Shown here: positions 7,416 to 18,311 of the stretch, in pieces
Layout: every line of letters begins with the position of its first letter
How positions within the stretch are numbered: the first letter of the stretch is position 1
Source of the DNA: Trinickia fusca
GTDB taxonomy: Bacteria; Pseudomonadota; Gammaproteobacteria; Burkholderiales; Burkholderiaceae
DNA: 64,000 nt
Direction: 5' to 3'
NCBI RefSeq assembly: GCF_003628145.1
Contig: NZ_RBZV01000009.1
Span: forward strand, 124,001-188,000
Notes under the pieces: generated by a model
The model's input: the letters and a program-made list of their open reading frames with translations, nothing else
Database searches by the model: none
What the model was told of the DNA's origin: nothing
Program-made: the position numbers and the translations under genes

Positions 7416-10373
7416 ATGAAGCTCGACCACCCGGATTCGCTGATGAACCGCTCCCCTCTCTCGCTCGCCGCGCTCGAAGTGCATGACGCCTTCGCCGAGC
7501 GGCACATCGGCCCGGACGCCGCAGATCAGCAAAAGATGCTCGACGTCCTCGGCTTCGGCTCGCGCGCCGCGTTGATCGACGCAGTGATCCCACAGGCGAT
7601 CCGCCGCACCGAGACGCTGCCGCTCGGGCCGTTCGCGCAGGCACGCAGCGAAGCCGAAGCATTGGCTCTACTTCGCGAGCTCGCGAACAAGAACCAGGTG
7701 TTCCGCTCGTACATCGGACAGGGCTACTACAACACGCACACGCCGGCCGTCATCCTGCGCAACGTGCTCGAGAATCCCGCGTGGTACACGGCTTACACGC
7801 CGTACCAACCCGAAATTTCGCAGGGCCGTCTCGAAGCGCTGCTGAACTTCCAGCAGATGATCGGCGACCTCACGGGGCTGGCGATCGCGAACGCATCGCT
7901 GCTCGACGAAGCGACGGCCGCGGCCGAAGCGATGACGCTGCTGCAACGCGTGGGCAAGCCGAAGTCGGACATCTTCTTCGTAGCCGACGACGTGCTGCCG
8001 CAGACGCTCGAAGTCGTGCGCACGCGCGCTCTGCCGCTCGGCATCGAGGTCAAGGTGGGCCCCGCGGCTGAAGCCGCCGCGTCGAACGCGTTCGGCGTGC
8101 TGCTGCAATATCCGGGCGTGAACGGCGACGTGCGTGACTATCGCGCGCTGACCGAGGCCGTGCACGCGGCGGGTGGCCATGTGGTCGTGGCGGCCGATCT
8201 GCTCGCGCTGACGCTGCTTCAGCCTCCTGGCGAATGGGGGGCCGACGTGGCCGTCGGCAACTCGCAGCGCTTCGGCGTGCCGGTCGGCTTCGGCGGCCCG
8301 CACGCGGCGTATCTGGCCGTGCGCGACGAATTCAAGCGGCAGATGCCGGGCCGGCTCGTCGGCGTCACCGTCGACGCGCAGGGCAACAACGCGCTGCGCC
8401 TGGCGCTGCAAACGCGCGAGCAGCACATCCGCCGCGAAAAGGCCACGTCGAACGTCTGCACGGCGCAGGCGCTGCTCGCGATCATGGCCAGCATGTACGC
8501 GGTCTATCACGGCCCGCATGGCCTGAAGACCATCGCGCTGCGCGTGCATCGCGTCGCGGCGCTGTTGGCGGCGGGCCTCAAGCAGCTCGGCTACACGCTC
8601 GCGAACGAGACGTTCTTCGACACGCTGACGATCGAAACGGGCACGCGCACGGCTGCCGTGCACGACGTGGCGAAGAGCCTGCGCATCAACCTGCGCCGCT
8701 CGGGCGACACGCGCGTGGGCGTCTCGGTCGACGAGACGACGACGCGCGCCGATCTGGCCGACCTGCTCAAGATCTTCGCGCACGCGGCCGGCGCGATCGA
8801 CGTGCCGCACATCGACGTGCTCGACACGGCGCTCCAGCGTGCCGCGTCGGAAAGCGGCGACGTCGAGGCCACGCCGCTGCCCGCATCGCTCGTGCGCACG
8901 AGCGCGTTCCTCGAGCACGCGGTGTTCAACCGTCACCATTCGGAAACCGAAATGCTGCGCTATCTGCGCAGCCTCTCGGACAAAGACCTTGCGCTCGACC
9001 GTTCGATGATTCCGCTCGGCTCGTGCACGATGAAGCTCAACGCAACGTCGGAGATGCTGCCGGTCACGTGGCCCGAGTTCGGCCAGATCCACCCGTTCGC
9101 GCCTGCCGAGCAGACCGTCGGCTATCGCGAGATGATCGATCAGCTCGAGCAGATGCTGGTGGCGGCCACCGGTTATGCGGCCGTGTCGCTGCAACCGAAC
9201 GCGGGCTCGCAGGGCGAGTACGCGGGCTTGCTGATCATCCACGCCTACCATGCTTCGCGCGGCGAGAGCCAGCGCGACATCTGCCTGATCCCGGCTTCCG
9301 CGCACGGCACGAACCCGGCGTCGGCGCATATGGCCGGCATGAAGGTCGTCGTCGTCGACTGCGATGCGCAGGGCAACGTCGACATCGAAGACCTCAAGAC
9401 CAAGGCCGCCGAGCATTCGGACAAGCTCGCGGCGATCATGATCACCTACCCGTCGACGCACGGCGTGTTCGAACAGAACGTGCGCGAGATCTGCGAGATC
9501 GTGCACGCGCACGGCGGCCAGGTGTACGTCGACGGCGCGAACATGAACGCGATGGTCGGTCTCACGGCGCCGGGCCAGTTCGGCGGCGACGTCTCGCACC
9601 TGAATCTGCACAAGACGTTCTGCATTCCGCACGGCGGCGGCGGCCCCGGTGTCGGGCCCGTGGCAGTCGGTCCGCACCTCGCGCAGTTCCTGCCGAATCA
9701 GACGTCGTCGGGCTATCGCCGCGCCGAGAACGGCATCGGCGCGGTTTCTGCCGCGCCGTACGGCTCGGCATCGATTCTGCCGATCTCGTGGATGTACATC
9801 GCGATGATGGGCGCGAAGAACCTGACGGCGGCGACCGAAACGGCGATCGTCAACGCGAACTACGTGGCCAAGCGCCTCGCGCCGCACTACCCGGTGCTGT
9901 ATTCGGGCCCGGGCGGACTCGTTGCGCACGAGTGCATTCTCGACCTGCGGCCGATCAAGGACGTGAGCGGCATCACCGTCGACGACGTGGCCAAGCGCCT
10001 CGCCGACTACGGCTTCCACGCGCCGACCATGAGCTTCCCGGTGCCGGGCACGCTGATGGTCGAGCCTACCGAGTCGGAGTCGAAGGAGGAGCTCGATCGC
10101 TTCATCGAGGCGATGGTGGCGATCCGCGAGGAAATCCGTGCCGTCGAGGAAGGCCGTGCCGATCGCGAAGACAACCCGCTCAAGCATGCGCCGCATACGG
10201 CTGCCGTCGTGACGGCGAACGAATGGCCGCATGCGTACTCGCGCGAGACGGCGGCTTATCCGCTGCCTTCGCTGGTCGCGCGTAAGTACTGGCCGCCCGT
10301 CGGCCGTGCGGACAACGTCTATGGCGATCGCAATCTGTTCTGTTCCTGCGTGCCCATCGCCGATTACGCTTAA
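7416..10373 (+). CDS. gcvP: Glycine dehydrogenase (decarboxylating), P protein
   Basis: A 985-residue single-chain (fused alpha and beta type) PLP enzyme that decarboxylates glycine and loads the remaining aminomethyl group onto H protein. The N-terminal half begins with the conserved [10 protein letters not shown]. The PLP lysine lies in the C-terminal half in [18 protein letters not shown], with the expected flanking glycine-rich loop. The start ATG 7416 matches the short N-terminal extension common in this group; ATG 7443 is the alternative. A strong hairpin follows the stop at once, suggesting that much of the gcv transcript ends here. Confidence 0.97.
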   Translation: MKLDHPDSLMNRSPLSLAALEVHDAFAERHIGPDAADQQKMLDVLGFGSRAALIDAVIPQAIRRTETLPLGPFAQARSEAEALALLRELANKNQVFRSYIGQGYYNTHTPAVILRNVLENPAWYTAYTPYQPEISQGRLEALLNFQQMIGDLTGLAIANASLLDEATAAAEAMTLLQRVGKPKSDIFFVADDVLPQTLEVVRTRALPLGIEVKVGPAAEAAASNAFGVLLQYPGVNGDVRDYRALTEAVHAAGGHVVVAADLLALTLLQPPGEWGADVAVGNSQRFGVPVGFGGPHAAYLAVRDEFKRQMPGRLVGVTVDAQGNNALRLALQTREQHIRREKATSNVCTAQALLAIMASMYAVYHGPHGLKTIALRVHRVAALLAAGLKQLGYTLANETFFDTLTIETGTRTAAVHDVAKSLRINLRRSGDTRVGVSVDETTTRADLADLLKIFAHAAGAIDVPHIDVLDTALQRAASESGDVEATPLPASLVRTSAFLEHAVFNRHHSETEMLRYLRSLSDKDLALDRSMIPLGSCTMKLNATSEMLPVTWPEFGQIHPFAPAEQTVGYREMIDQLEQMLVAATGYAAVSLQPNAGSQGEYAGLLIIHAYHASRGESQRDICLIPASAHGTNPASAHMAGMKVVVVDCDAQGNVDIEDLKTKAAEHSDKLAAIMITYPSTHGVFEQNVREICEIVHAHGGQVYVDGANMNAMVGLTAPGQFGGDVSHLNLHKTFCIPHGGGGPGVGPVAVGPHLAQFLPNQTSSGYRRAENGIGAVSAAPYGSASILPISWMYIAMMGAKNLTAATETAIVNANYVAKRLAPHYPVLYSGPGGLVAHECILDLRPIKDVSGITVDDVAKRLADYGFHAPTMSFPVPGTLMVEPTESESKEELDRFIEAMVAIREEIRAVEEGRADREDNPLKHAPHTAAVVTANEWPHAYSRETAAYPLPSLVARKYWPPVGRADNVYGDRNLFCSCVPIADYA

Positions 10374-10394
10374 CTCTCGGCTCGCGTTCGCATG

Positions 10395-10431
10395 CGCGTG
10401 TCTGGCCTGCCATGCGTGGGCCAGACACGCG
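10395..10431 (+). terminator. Strong hairpin after gcvP
   Basis: A perfect 12-bp inverted repeat, GCGTGTCTGGCC at 10396-10407 and GGCCAGACACGC at 10419-10430, extended by one more pair, with an 11-nt loop. It starts 22 nt after the gcvP stop. There is no T-run, so it may be a Rho-dependent end, an RNA-stability stem or an attenuator rather than a classical terminator. Confidence 0.6.
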
Positions 10432-10493
10432 TCGTTCGGCAGCAATACCGGCTAACATCTCACACCGCGAATCAGCCAATGAAGGAGCGATGC

Positions 10494-11636
10494 ATGGTGC
10501 GAATGGAGCCAACGACGACAGCGCGAGTGCCGCGCGCGCAAACGCCGCGGAGTCGAGTCGGACGTGTGCCGCTCGCCCGTTGGCTGCTCGTGTGCGCGGC
10601 CGCTGCGGCGCCGTTCGGTGCAGCGCACGCGACGATGAATTTCTGCGCGGCGCCGGCCTTGCAGACGAGCGAGCGCACGAACGCGACGCCGGGCGTCGAG
10701 GGTTTGATGAAGCGCGTGGCTGCGCGCCTGAACGACCAACCCAAGCCACTCGAGCAGCTGCACACCGAAGGCACGCTGCCGCATGAGGGCATCTACGATC
10801 AGAGCGTCGAAGCCGAGAAGGATCTCGAGCTCATGCGCGATGCCGCGCTCGTGTGGCGCGCGACCGGCGACGACCGCTACCTGAAGCTCGTCGACCGGTT
10901 CCTGCTCGCCTGGGCCACGACCTATCGCCCGAGCTTCAATCCGATCGACGAGACGCATCTCGATGGCCTGATCCTCGCCTACGACATGACGGCGAGCGCG
11001 CTGCCCGTGAAGACGCGCAACGCGGCCAGCGCGCTGATCGCGACGCTCGCGAAAGGCTACGTCCAGCGCATCGACAGCGAGCCGCGTCCGCTTGCGGGCA
11101 CCTATCGCAACAACTGGCAAAGCCATCGCGTCAAGCTCGTCGCCATGGCCGCATTCACGCTCGACGATCGTAAGCTCATCAATGCGGCGCAGCGGCTGTT
11201 CGTCGAGCAGGTCGGCAACAACGTCGCGCCCGACGGCACGACGTTCGATTTCACCGAGCGCGATGCGCTGCATTACGTGACCTACGACTTGCAGCCGCTC
11301 GTCGAGGCCGCGCTCGCTGCGCGCCGCCACAACCGCAACTGGCTGACCGAGCGCGCTGCGAACGGGGCCACGCTGGCGCGCGCGCTGGACTGGCTCGCAC
11401 CGTACGCGCTGGGCGCGAAAACGCATGAGGAATTCGTGCATTCGAGCGTGGCGTTCGACGCCAAGCGCCGCGATGCCGGCCTGCCGGGCTATTCGGGGCA
11501 ATGGGACCCGCGCAGCGCGGCCGAACTGTTTCATCTTGCCGCACGTCTGTCGGGCCGTTACACGCCGGTCGCGCTGCGGCTCTCGCCGACGCCGCCTCCT
11601 TGGCTGGCAGTGTGCTTGCCGCTGGCGGCGAGGTAA
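10494..11636 (+). CDS. Alginate-lyase-family secreted protein
   Basis: A 380-residue protein with a basic head, a hydrophobic signal segment (LARWLLVCAAAAAPFGAAHA) and a mature alpha-helical domain like the alginate lyase (PL5-type, alpha/alpha toroid) family. The stretch YRNNWQSHRVKL resembles the conserved catalytic Asn/His block of these lyases. Known members cleave mannuronate-rich alginate in the periplasm. Start ATG 10494 has AAGGAG seven bases upstream; ATGs at 10479 and 10503 are in frame but less well placed. It stands between gcvP and sdaA, with no obvious metabolic link to either and with the hairpin at 10395 before it. No alginate biosynthesis genes are in the window, so the true substrate is uncertain. 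Confidence 0.75.
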   Translation: MVRMEPTTTARVPRAQTPRSRVGRVPLARWLLVCAAAAAPFGAAHATMNFCAAPALQTSERTNATPGVEGLMKRVAARLNDQPKPLEQLHTEGTLPHEGIYDQSVEAEKDLELMRDAALVWRATGDDRYLKLVDRFLLAWATTYRPSFNPIDETHLDGLILAYDMTASALPVKTRNAASALIATLAKGYVQRIDSEPRPLAGTYRNNWQSHRVKLVAMAAFTLDDRKLINAAQRLFVEQVGNNVAPDGTTFDFTERDALHYVTYDLQPLVEAALAARRHNRNWLTERAANGATLARALDWLAPYALGAKTHEEFVHSSVAFDAKRRDAGLPGYSGQWDPRSAAELFHLAARLSGRYTPVALRLSPTPPPWLAVCLPLAAR

Positions 11637-11678
11637 GCTTAGCTTACTTACGTAATTCATTTCTCTGGAGTAGCAGCA

Positions 11679-13067
<1,389 letters not shown>

Positions 13068-13119
13068 GGCTGTGGGGAGCGCGCCAAAGAATTCGTGCGA
13101 GCATCCCCGTCAAATTCAC

Positions 13120-13157
13120 GTAGCGCGGAAACCCGGTCCACCGGGGGGCGGCGCTAC
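13120..13157 (+). terminator. Hairpin downstream of sdaA
   Basis: A compound stem with outer arms GTAGCGC (13120-13126) and GCGCTAC (13151-13157), and inner arms CCCGG and CCGGG around TCCA. It lies 50 nt after the sdaA stop. There is no T-run, so factor-independent ending is not certain. Confidence 0.45.
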
Positions 13158-13162
13158 GCCCT

Positions 13163-13192
13163 CCTAAAAGAGAAACCGCCTGATAGGCGGTT
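13163..13192 (-). terminator. Intrinsic terminator of the phosphoribosyltransferase gene
   Basis: AACCGCCT (13174-13181), loop GAT and AGGCGGTT (13185-13192) form an 8-bp stem. On the minus strand it is followed by TCTCTTTTAGG. It overlaps the stop codon of the gene above it. Confidence 0.75.
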
Positions 13193-14036
13193 CATCGTGA
13201 TCGCTTGCCGATCCAATGTCGAGTCGAGAGCCCGGCGCTAGTACCGGGAAAGCGGACTCGGCCGTGGCGCCTCATTTCTTGTCTGGCGCCAACTTCATCG
13301 AGGAAAATGCCCTTAGAGCGGAGTCGGAGATCCGTTTTTTGCCTTGCTTGAGCACTACGATCTCTGATTTCCTCAGAAGAACGGAACCCGATGAGGTACT
13401 GGGCTTCGTCAGCGGTGAGTGCCTGCGGCGCAATGCCGAAGATTTCGCGGATTTCATTGCCGAACCTCTTTTCCAGTAATGAAACAGTTTTCTGGGCTGG
13501 GAAAAGTTTACCAGACCGGCTTGCGTTCACCAGGACAACGGCCGCAACGGGATTTCCCCCACCGCACCGGACAAAGTCGGCGAGATCGCACAACGTTCCC
13601 CCAAGCGTCGTCACATCGTCCACGAGCACGTAGTCCCGGCCCCGCTCGACGCGGCCATGAAACGACGGACGCAAGTTCAGCCTTTCCATTGGATCGGCGC
13701 CCGTGTGATACACCTTCGACATTTGCACGATGTCTTGGTCCAACACGCCATCGTAGAGCGAAAGCAAAGCCGCCAGCACTTGTGGTATCGCGTTGTCCCC
13801 AAGGCTTCGCGTGCGTGAGGCACCACGAAAATGGCATCCTTCGGCAGCGAGCGACTTTCGATCAAGTCGGACATTCGCTTAAGAAGCGGCATGGCGAGAT
13901 CGCTCATGATTTCGATCGCTGCGTCAGCCGAACCTTTCTTTGCCTCCATGTAGCGCGGATGGTGCTTCAGTTCCTGATCGTTTCGAAACAAGAATATCGG
14001 CTCCATGAGTGAAGGTGGAAAGCCGAATTCGCGCAT
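13192..14036 (-). pseudogene. Phosphoribosyltransferase-like gene with a -1 frameshift
   Basis: Two overlapping minus-strand frames together make one protein. The upstream part (from ATG 14036, or 14006 / 14138) ends in PKDAIFVVPHAREALG, then goes off into TTRYHKCW. The downstream frame continues sensibly as DNAIPQVLAALLSLYD and contains the PRPP-binding loop DYVLVDDVTTLGGTL. The join is at the run of four Cs at 13797-13800 (four Gs on the coding strand). One more G restores GCC-TTG-GGG-GAC-AAC-GCG and a single frame of about 280 residues. As read here the gene is broken. Either it is a true inactivation or a homopolymer sequencing error; the rest of both parts is intact, which favours a recent event or an error. 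The type I PRTase fold is clear, the substrate is not. Confidence 0.75.
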
Positions 14037-14318
14037 AGGCGCGGGGCCGGCCGCAACTTGACCGACTATCGACGTTCTTTTGACGGCGGAAGGCCGGCGT
14101 CCTGTGTAGGGGATCGGCCTCGATTTGCGAATGATCATCGGATGAGTATCGCGGTCCGCTCGGCTCGTCTCGCATAGGTCGTTGGGATAACGATGACGGA
14201 CCTGTCATACCGGTAGCGCGCACTCCGAAGCTTGCAGGTAGCGGCGTGAAGACGCTCGGCGTAAGCTGTCGAAGCCGCTTCTGCCCCGCTTTCCAATCAG
14301 CCAGGAGGTTGCCGCTTC

Positions 14319-16013
14319 ATGACGAATGTTGCCGATTCCGCCATCGTGTCCGGTGCGCGGCTCGTGGTCGATGCCTTGCTCACGCACGGTGTCGACCGAG
14401 TGTTCTGTGTGCCGGGGGAGAGCTTTCTCGCCGTGCTCGACGCGCTTCACGACGAAACCGAGCGCATCCAAACGATCGTCTGCCGTCACGAGGCCGCAGC
14501 CGCGAACATGGCCGAAGCGACGGGCAAGCTGACCGGGCGCCCAGGCGTCGCGTTCGTCACGCGCGGCCCCGGCGCCACTCATGCGTCGATCGGCGTGCAT
14601 ACGGCCTATCAGGACTCCACGCCAATGGTGCTGTTCATCGGCCAGTGCGCGCGCGAGCACCTCGATCGTGAAGCGTTCCAGGAGATCGACTACCGTCGCA
14701 TGTTCGGCCAGATGGCCAAATGGGTCGCCCAGATCGACGACGCGCGCCGCATTCCCGAATATCTGAGCCACGCGTTTCACGTCGCCTGCGCGGGGCGGCC
14801 AGGACCTGTCGTGCTTGCATTGCCCGAGGACGTGCTGTCCGATGCCTGCCCTGCGGTGCCCGCTGCGCCGACGTATCAGCGCATCGCCGCGGCGCCGTCG
14901 CCGGCGCAGACCGAGCGGTTGCGCGCGCTGCTCGAAACGGCGCAGCGGCCGATGGCGATCGTCGGCGGTAGCGGCTGGACGCAGGAGGCTTGCGCCGATC
15001 TGCGTCGCTTCGTCGAAACGTGGCAGCTGCCGGTTGGCTGTGCGTTCCGCTATCAGGACACGCTCGACAACGACCACCCCAACTACGCCGGGGACGTAGG
15101 GCTCGGCATCAATCCTGCGCTCGCCGCGCGCATCCGCGAGGCCGACCTGCTGCTCGCGATCGGGCCGCGCCTGGGCGAAGCCACGACGGGCGGCTACACG
15201 CTGCTCGACATTCCGAAGACGAAACAGACGCTCGTGCACGTGCACCAAGGCGCCGACGAGCTCGGGCGCGTGTATGCAGCCGATCTGCCGATCGTCTCAG
15301 GCATGCCCGAGATCGCGCAGGCGCTCGCCGCCATGGTGCCGCGCTCGGCGCCGGTCTGGGCCGGCAGCGCGGCCGAGGCGCATCGCGCTTACCTCGAATG
15401 GCGCCGGCCGCGACCGATGCTCGGCGACGTGCAGCTTGGCGAGATCATGGTTCAGCTGCGCGAGCGTCTGCCAGGCGATGCGATCGTCACGAACGGCGCC
15501 GGCAACTACGCGATCTGGCTGCATCGGCATTTCGTCTACCGGCATTTTCGCTCGCAGCTTGCGCCGACGAGCGGTGCGATGGGCTATGGCGTACCCGCCG
15601 CGATCGCGGCCAAGGTGCTTCATCCCGACCGCATGGTAGTGGCGTTCGCCGGTGACGGCTGCTTCATGATGGCCGGCCAGGAGTTCGCGACGGCAATGCA
15701 ATATGGCCTTGCCGTCATCGTCATCGTCGTCAACAACGGCCATTACGGCACGATCCGGATGCACCAGGAGCGGAACTATCCGGGGCGCACGCACGGCACG
15801 GGGCTCACGAATCCCGACTTCGCCGCCTTTGCGCGGGCGTTCGGCGCGCACGGGGAGACCGTCGAATGCACGGCCGACTTCCTGCCCGCGTTCGAGCGCT
15901 GCGTGCAAAGCGGACGGCCCGCGTTGATCGAGATCCGCGTGCCACAGGAAGTCAGCACGCCGGGCGCGACGCTCGAGCAGATTCGCCAGCAAGGGCTCAG
16001 CACGCGCAAGTAG
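14319..16013 (+). CDS. Thiamine-diphosphate enzyme, acetolactate synthase-like
   Basis: A 564-residue protein with the three-domain ThDP fold: N-terminal PYR domain with catalytic Glu58 in CRHEAAAANMAEA, central FAD/NAD-like domain, and C-terminal PP domain with the cofactor motif GDGCFMM...VVNN. It has full length for acetolactate synthase large subunits, acetolactate synthase-like decarboxylases and related carboligases. No small regulatory subunit gene is nearby, so it is more likely a catabolic or accessory ThDP enzyme than the biosynthetic IlvB. The start is ATG 14319 with a very good AGGAGG upstream. The 280 nt between it and the broken phosphoribosyltransferase should hold its promoter. 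It converges on the zinc-ribbon gene. Confidence 0.88.
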   Translation: MTNVADSAIVSGARLVVDALLTHGVDRVFCVPGESFLAVLDALHDETERIQTIVCRHEAAAANMAEATGKLTGRPGVAFVTRGPGATHASIGVHTAYQDSTPMVLFIGQCAREHLDREAFQEIDYRRMFGQMAKWVAQIDDARRIPEYLSHAFHVACAGRPGPVVLALPEDVLSDACPAVPAAPTYQRIAAAPSPAQTERLRALLETAQRPMAIVGGSGWTQEACADLRRFVETWQLPVGCAFRYQDTLDNDHPNYAGDVGLGINPALAARIREADLLLAIGPRLGEATTGGYTLLDIPKTKQTLVHVHQGADELGRVYAADLPIVSGMPEIAQALAAMVPRSAPVWAGSAAEAHRAYLEWRRPRPMLGDVQLGEIMVQLRERLPGDAIVTNGAGNYAIWLHRHFVYRHFRSQLAPTSGAMGYGVPAAIAAKVLHPDRMVVAFAGDGCFMMAGQEFATAMQYGLAVIVIVVNNGHYGTIRMHQERNYPGRTHGTGLTNPDFAAFARAFGAHGETVECTADFLPAFERCVQSGRPALIEIRVPQEVSTPGATLEQIRQQGLSTRK

Positions 16014-16029
16014 GGCCGGGGCCGCGCGG

Positions 16030-18024
16030 TCAGCGGCCGTGATAGATCGGATCTCTTTCTTGGCGTGGCGGCTCGCGGCGCGTGTCGTGCGGGAGGTCCG
16101 CGAGCCACTGTGGCCAGCTTGGCCAGGCGCTCGGACTCGTATTCGTATTCGTCGTATGCGCACGGACATGTCGTGTCGCATTCGGGTGACGATGCGAGGC
16201 CGAGGCCGTGCGCTCGGGTGTATGGGCGTGCGCGGTCTGGGCCGTCGATGATGAAGGTGGGGCCGCCTCGACGTTAGGCGCTTGTTCCGGGCGCAGTACG
16301 ACGCCCGACGACACCGTGGCCGACGTGTTCGCTCGGGTGTCGGCTGCGGTTTCGGCTTCGGTGCGTGTGCCGGCGGGTGCGTCGGCATGTTCTTCGGAGT
16401 GCGAATCGAAAGGCGTGTCGAGGGTCACGACAGGCGCGTCCCGCGTCGTCGTGCAATCGATCGGTTCGTTGCCGCTGCAGCCGGCTGCCGGGCCTTCGGC
16501 CAGTTGCTCGGCAAGAATGGGGGCTTGGCGCTTGGATGCCGGCGTTGCGGCGGCCGGCGACTTCGGCGCCTGTGCGACCGCCCGGGCCGGCGGATGAGGC
16601 CGACCAGGCGTGGTCGTCCGTCTATGTGGCGCGTGGGGCGCCGCCTGCGCCAGCCGCGTTGCCGCGGGCGATGCCGGCATCTGCGCTTGCGGTGCTGGTT
16701 TCGTCGGAATAGCGAGGTCGGTCGAGTGCTGTGGCGGCGGTGTAGGCGATTGCACCATCGATTGCGCCGGGGCAGGCAGGAGCCATGGCTTGGGCGCGGC
16801 AGGTGGTGTCGTTTGCACCAGAGGCGGCGTCGATGCTGGTGCCTGAGCTCTTGGCGGTGGTGTCGTCGGAGCGGTCAGGTTAGCTAAGTGCTGCTGTGAC
16901 GGCGCCGGCGATTGCACCATCGATTGAGCTGGCGGCTGAGCCGGGGCCGGGGGGATCGACGGCTTGGGCATCGCAGGCGGAGTTGCCCGCGCCAGTGGGG
17001 GCGTCGATGCCGGTGCCTGCGCTTGCGGCGCCGGTTTCGTCGAACGGGTTACCTCGGTCAAGTGCTGCTGTGACGGCGCCGGCGATTGCACCACCGATTG
17101 AGCTGGCGGCTGAGCCGGGGCAGAGGGGATCGACGGCTTGGGTATGGCGGGTGGCGTCGCCTGCGCCTGCGCTTGCGGCGCCGGTTTCGTCGGAACGGTT
17201 ACCTCAGCGACGTGCTGCTGTGATGGCTTCGGCGATTGCACGATCGACTGAGCTGGCGGTTGAGCCGGGGCAGAGGGGATCGGTAGCTTGGGCATGGCGG
17301 GCGGAGTTGCTTGCGTCAGGGGCGGCGCCGACGCCGGTGCCTGTTTCTGCGCTTGTGGCGCTGGTTTCACCGGAACGGCCATGTCAGCCAGGGGCTGTAC
17401 TGGCGGTACCGCAATCGACTGCTTCTCCACCGACGGTGCCGACGCCGCAGCCACCGTCGTCTCGCCCGATGATCGGCCGTGATCGTGGCGCTGACGCCCT
17501 CGTTGCGACGGCAAGTTGCGCAACCGTTCCGCGTCGGCCGCATCCTCGTCGCGCACGCTCGCGATCTGCTGGGCAAGCAACGCGACCAGCGCATCGCTCG
17601 TCGCCGGATTCGGCGGCGCTACAGCGGTATTCGTCGTATCAGATGGCGCTCGCTTTGCCACGGAGCCGCCGACTGCGCGCCATTTGACCTGCGCGTTCTC
17701 ATGCTCTGCGATCGCGATGTAGGTGCCAAATGCCAGCACAAATCCGAACAACATGAAGGCCGTGCCGCGGCTCAGCCCCCACCGTCTGGCGCCGTTCGGA
17801 TCAGCTTGTGTGAAGTGACGCGGCAGCGCAGAGGAAGCGCGCGTTTGCGCCTGCGCGCGCTCGTCGTCGCCCGCAGTACGAGGAGGGGGGCCGGCGCGCG
17901 CTGCTGTGCGCAGCAAAACGGGGCGGCCGCATCGCGGGCAGGTCGTGCATTCGGGCGGCAGCGCGGTGCCGCAGCCGATGCACGCCACCACATGCGCCGC
18001 CTTCGACGTCGCTTGCGTATGCAT
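16030..18024 (-). CDS. Zinc-ribbon, single-pass membrane protein with Pro/Ala/Gln repeat tail
   Basis: About 664 residues from ATG 18024 (a GTG at 18120 would add 32). In order: an N-terminal zinc ribbon (CIGCGTALPPECTTCPRCG) at about residues 15-33; a low-complexity linker; one membrane helix at about 88-112 (GTAFMLFGFVLAFGTYIAIA); then a long tail rich in Pro, Ala, Gln and Ser. The tail contains four full and one partial repeat of 50-61 residues, each of the form KPAPQAQ...ATPPAMPKPSIP...QPPAQSVVQSP.PSQQH. The C-terminus is basic with WPSWPQWLADLP. The plan resembles a membrane-anchored linker spanning the periplasm, but I recognise no named family and assign no function. It is divergent from the TPR gene at 18312. 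Composition explains the many shadow frames here. Confidence 0.7.
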   Translation of the reverse strand: MHTQATSKAAHVVACIGCGTALPPECTTCPRCGRPVLLRTAARAGPPPRTAGDDERAQAQTRASSALPRHFTQADPNGARRWGLSRGTAFMLFGFVLAFGTYIAIAEHENAQVKWRAVGGSVAKRAPSDTTNTAVAPPNPATSDALVALLAQQIASVRDEDAADAERLRNLPSQRGRQRHDHGRSSGETTVAAASAPSVEKQSIAVPPVQPLADMAVPVKPAPQAQKQAPASAPPLTQATPPAMPKLPIPSAPAQPPAQSIVQSPKPSQQHVAEVTVPTKPAPQAQAQATPPAIPKPSIPSAPAQPPAQSVVQSPAPSQQHLTEVTRSTKPAPQAQAPASTPPLARATPPAMPKPSIPPAPAQPPAQSMVQSPAPSQQHLANLTAPTTPPPRAQAPASTPPLVQTTPPAAPKPWLLPAPAQSMVQSPTPPPQHSTDLAIPTKPAPQAQMPASPAATRLAQAAPHAPHRRTTTPGRPHPPARAVAQAPKSPAAATPASKRQAPILAEQLAEGPAAGCSGNEPIDCTTTRDAPVVTLDTPFDSHSEEHADAPAGTRTEAETAADTRANTSATVSSGVVLRPEQAPNVEAAPPSSSTAQTAHAHTPERTASASHRHPNATRHVRAHTTNTNTSPSAWPSWPQWLADLPHDTRREPPRQERDPIYHGR
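16640..17385 (-). repeat. Imperfect tandem repeats coding for the Pro/Ala/Gln tail
   Basis: About 150-183-nt units repeat four to five times within the zinc-ribbon gene. Repeated words on the plus strand include GCGCTTGCGGCGCCGGTTTC, TGTGACGGCGCCGGCGATTG and GAGCTGGCGGCTGAGCCGGG. Units differ in length in multiples of three, so the frame is kept. The copies are close enough to recombine, so repeat number may vary between strains. Confidence 0.8.
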
Positions 18025-18311
18025 AGGGTCTCGTGGCTGATCGATGCCCGGCGTCCCCTCGGCGGATCGGCGCGACGCGCTTGATGCGCGAACGAACGCA
18101 TGCCTCGCGCGGCGGTTCACGTTCGCCTGATAGGAATAAGTTGGAGCGCACGCATCAGCGACGCGTGCGGGCGAACGCGCTATTGCGAGACACTATGTGC
18201 TGGGGCCGGCCAAAGATCAATGGCGCGCGGCATAGGGATGTTCGGTGCTTAACATACGGCGGCGCCGCACTCGTTCTACATGGAGCTTCTGACGGGCAGA
18301 AGAAGACGGTT

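Noticed and set aside
7668-10445. 925-codon open frame antisense to gcvP
   Set aside because: It mirrors gcvP codon positions, is extremely Arg/Ala/Val-rich and matches no family; it is a shadow of high-GC coding DNA.
16640-17385. CRISPR-like or satellite repeat in the 17-kb region
   Set aside because: The units vary in length by whole codons and translate into a continuous Pro/Ala/Gln tail, so they are coding repeats.
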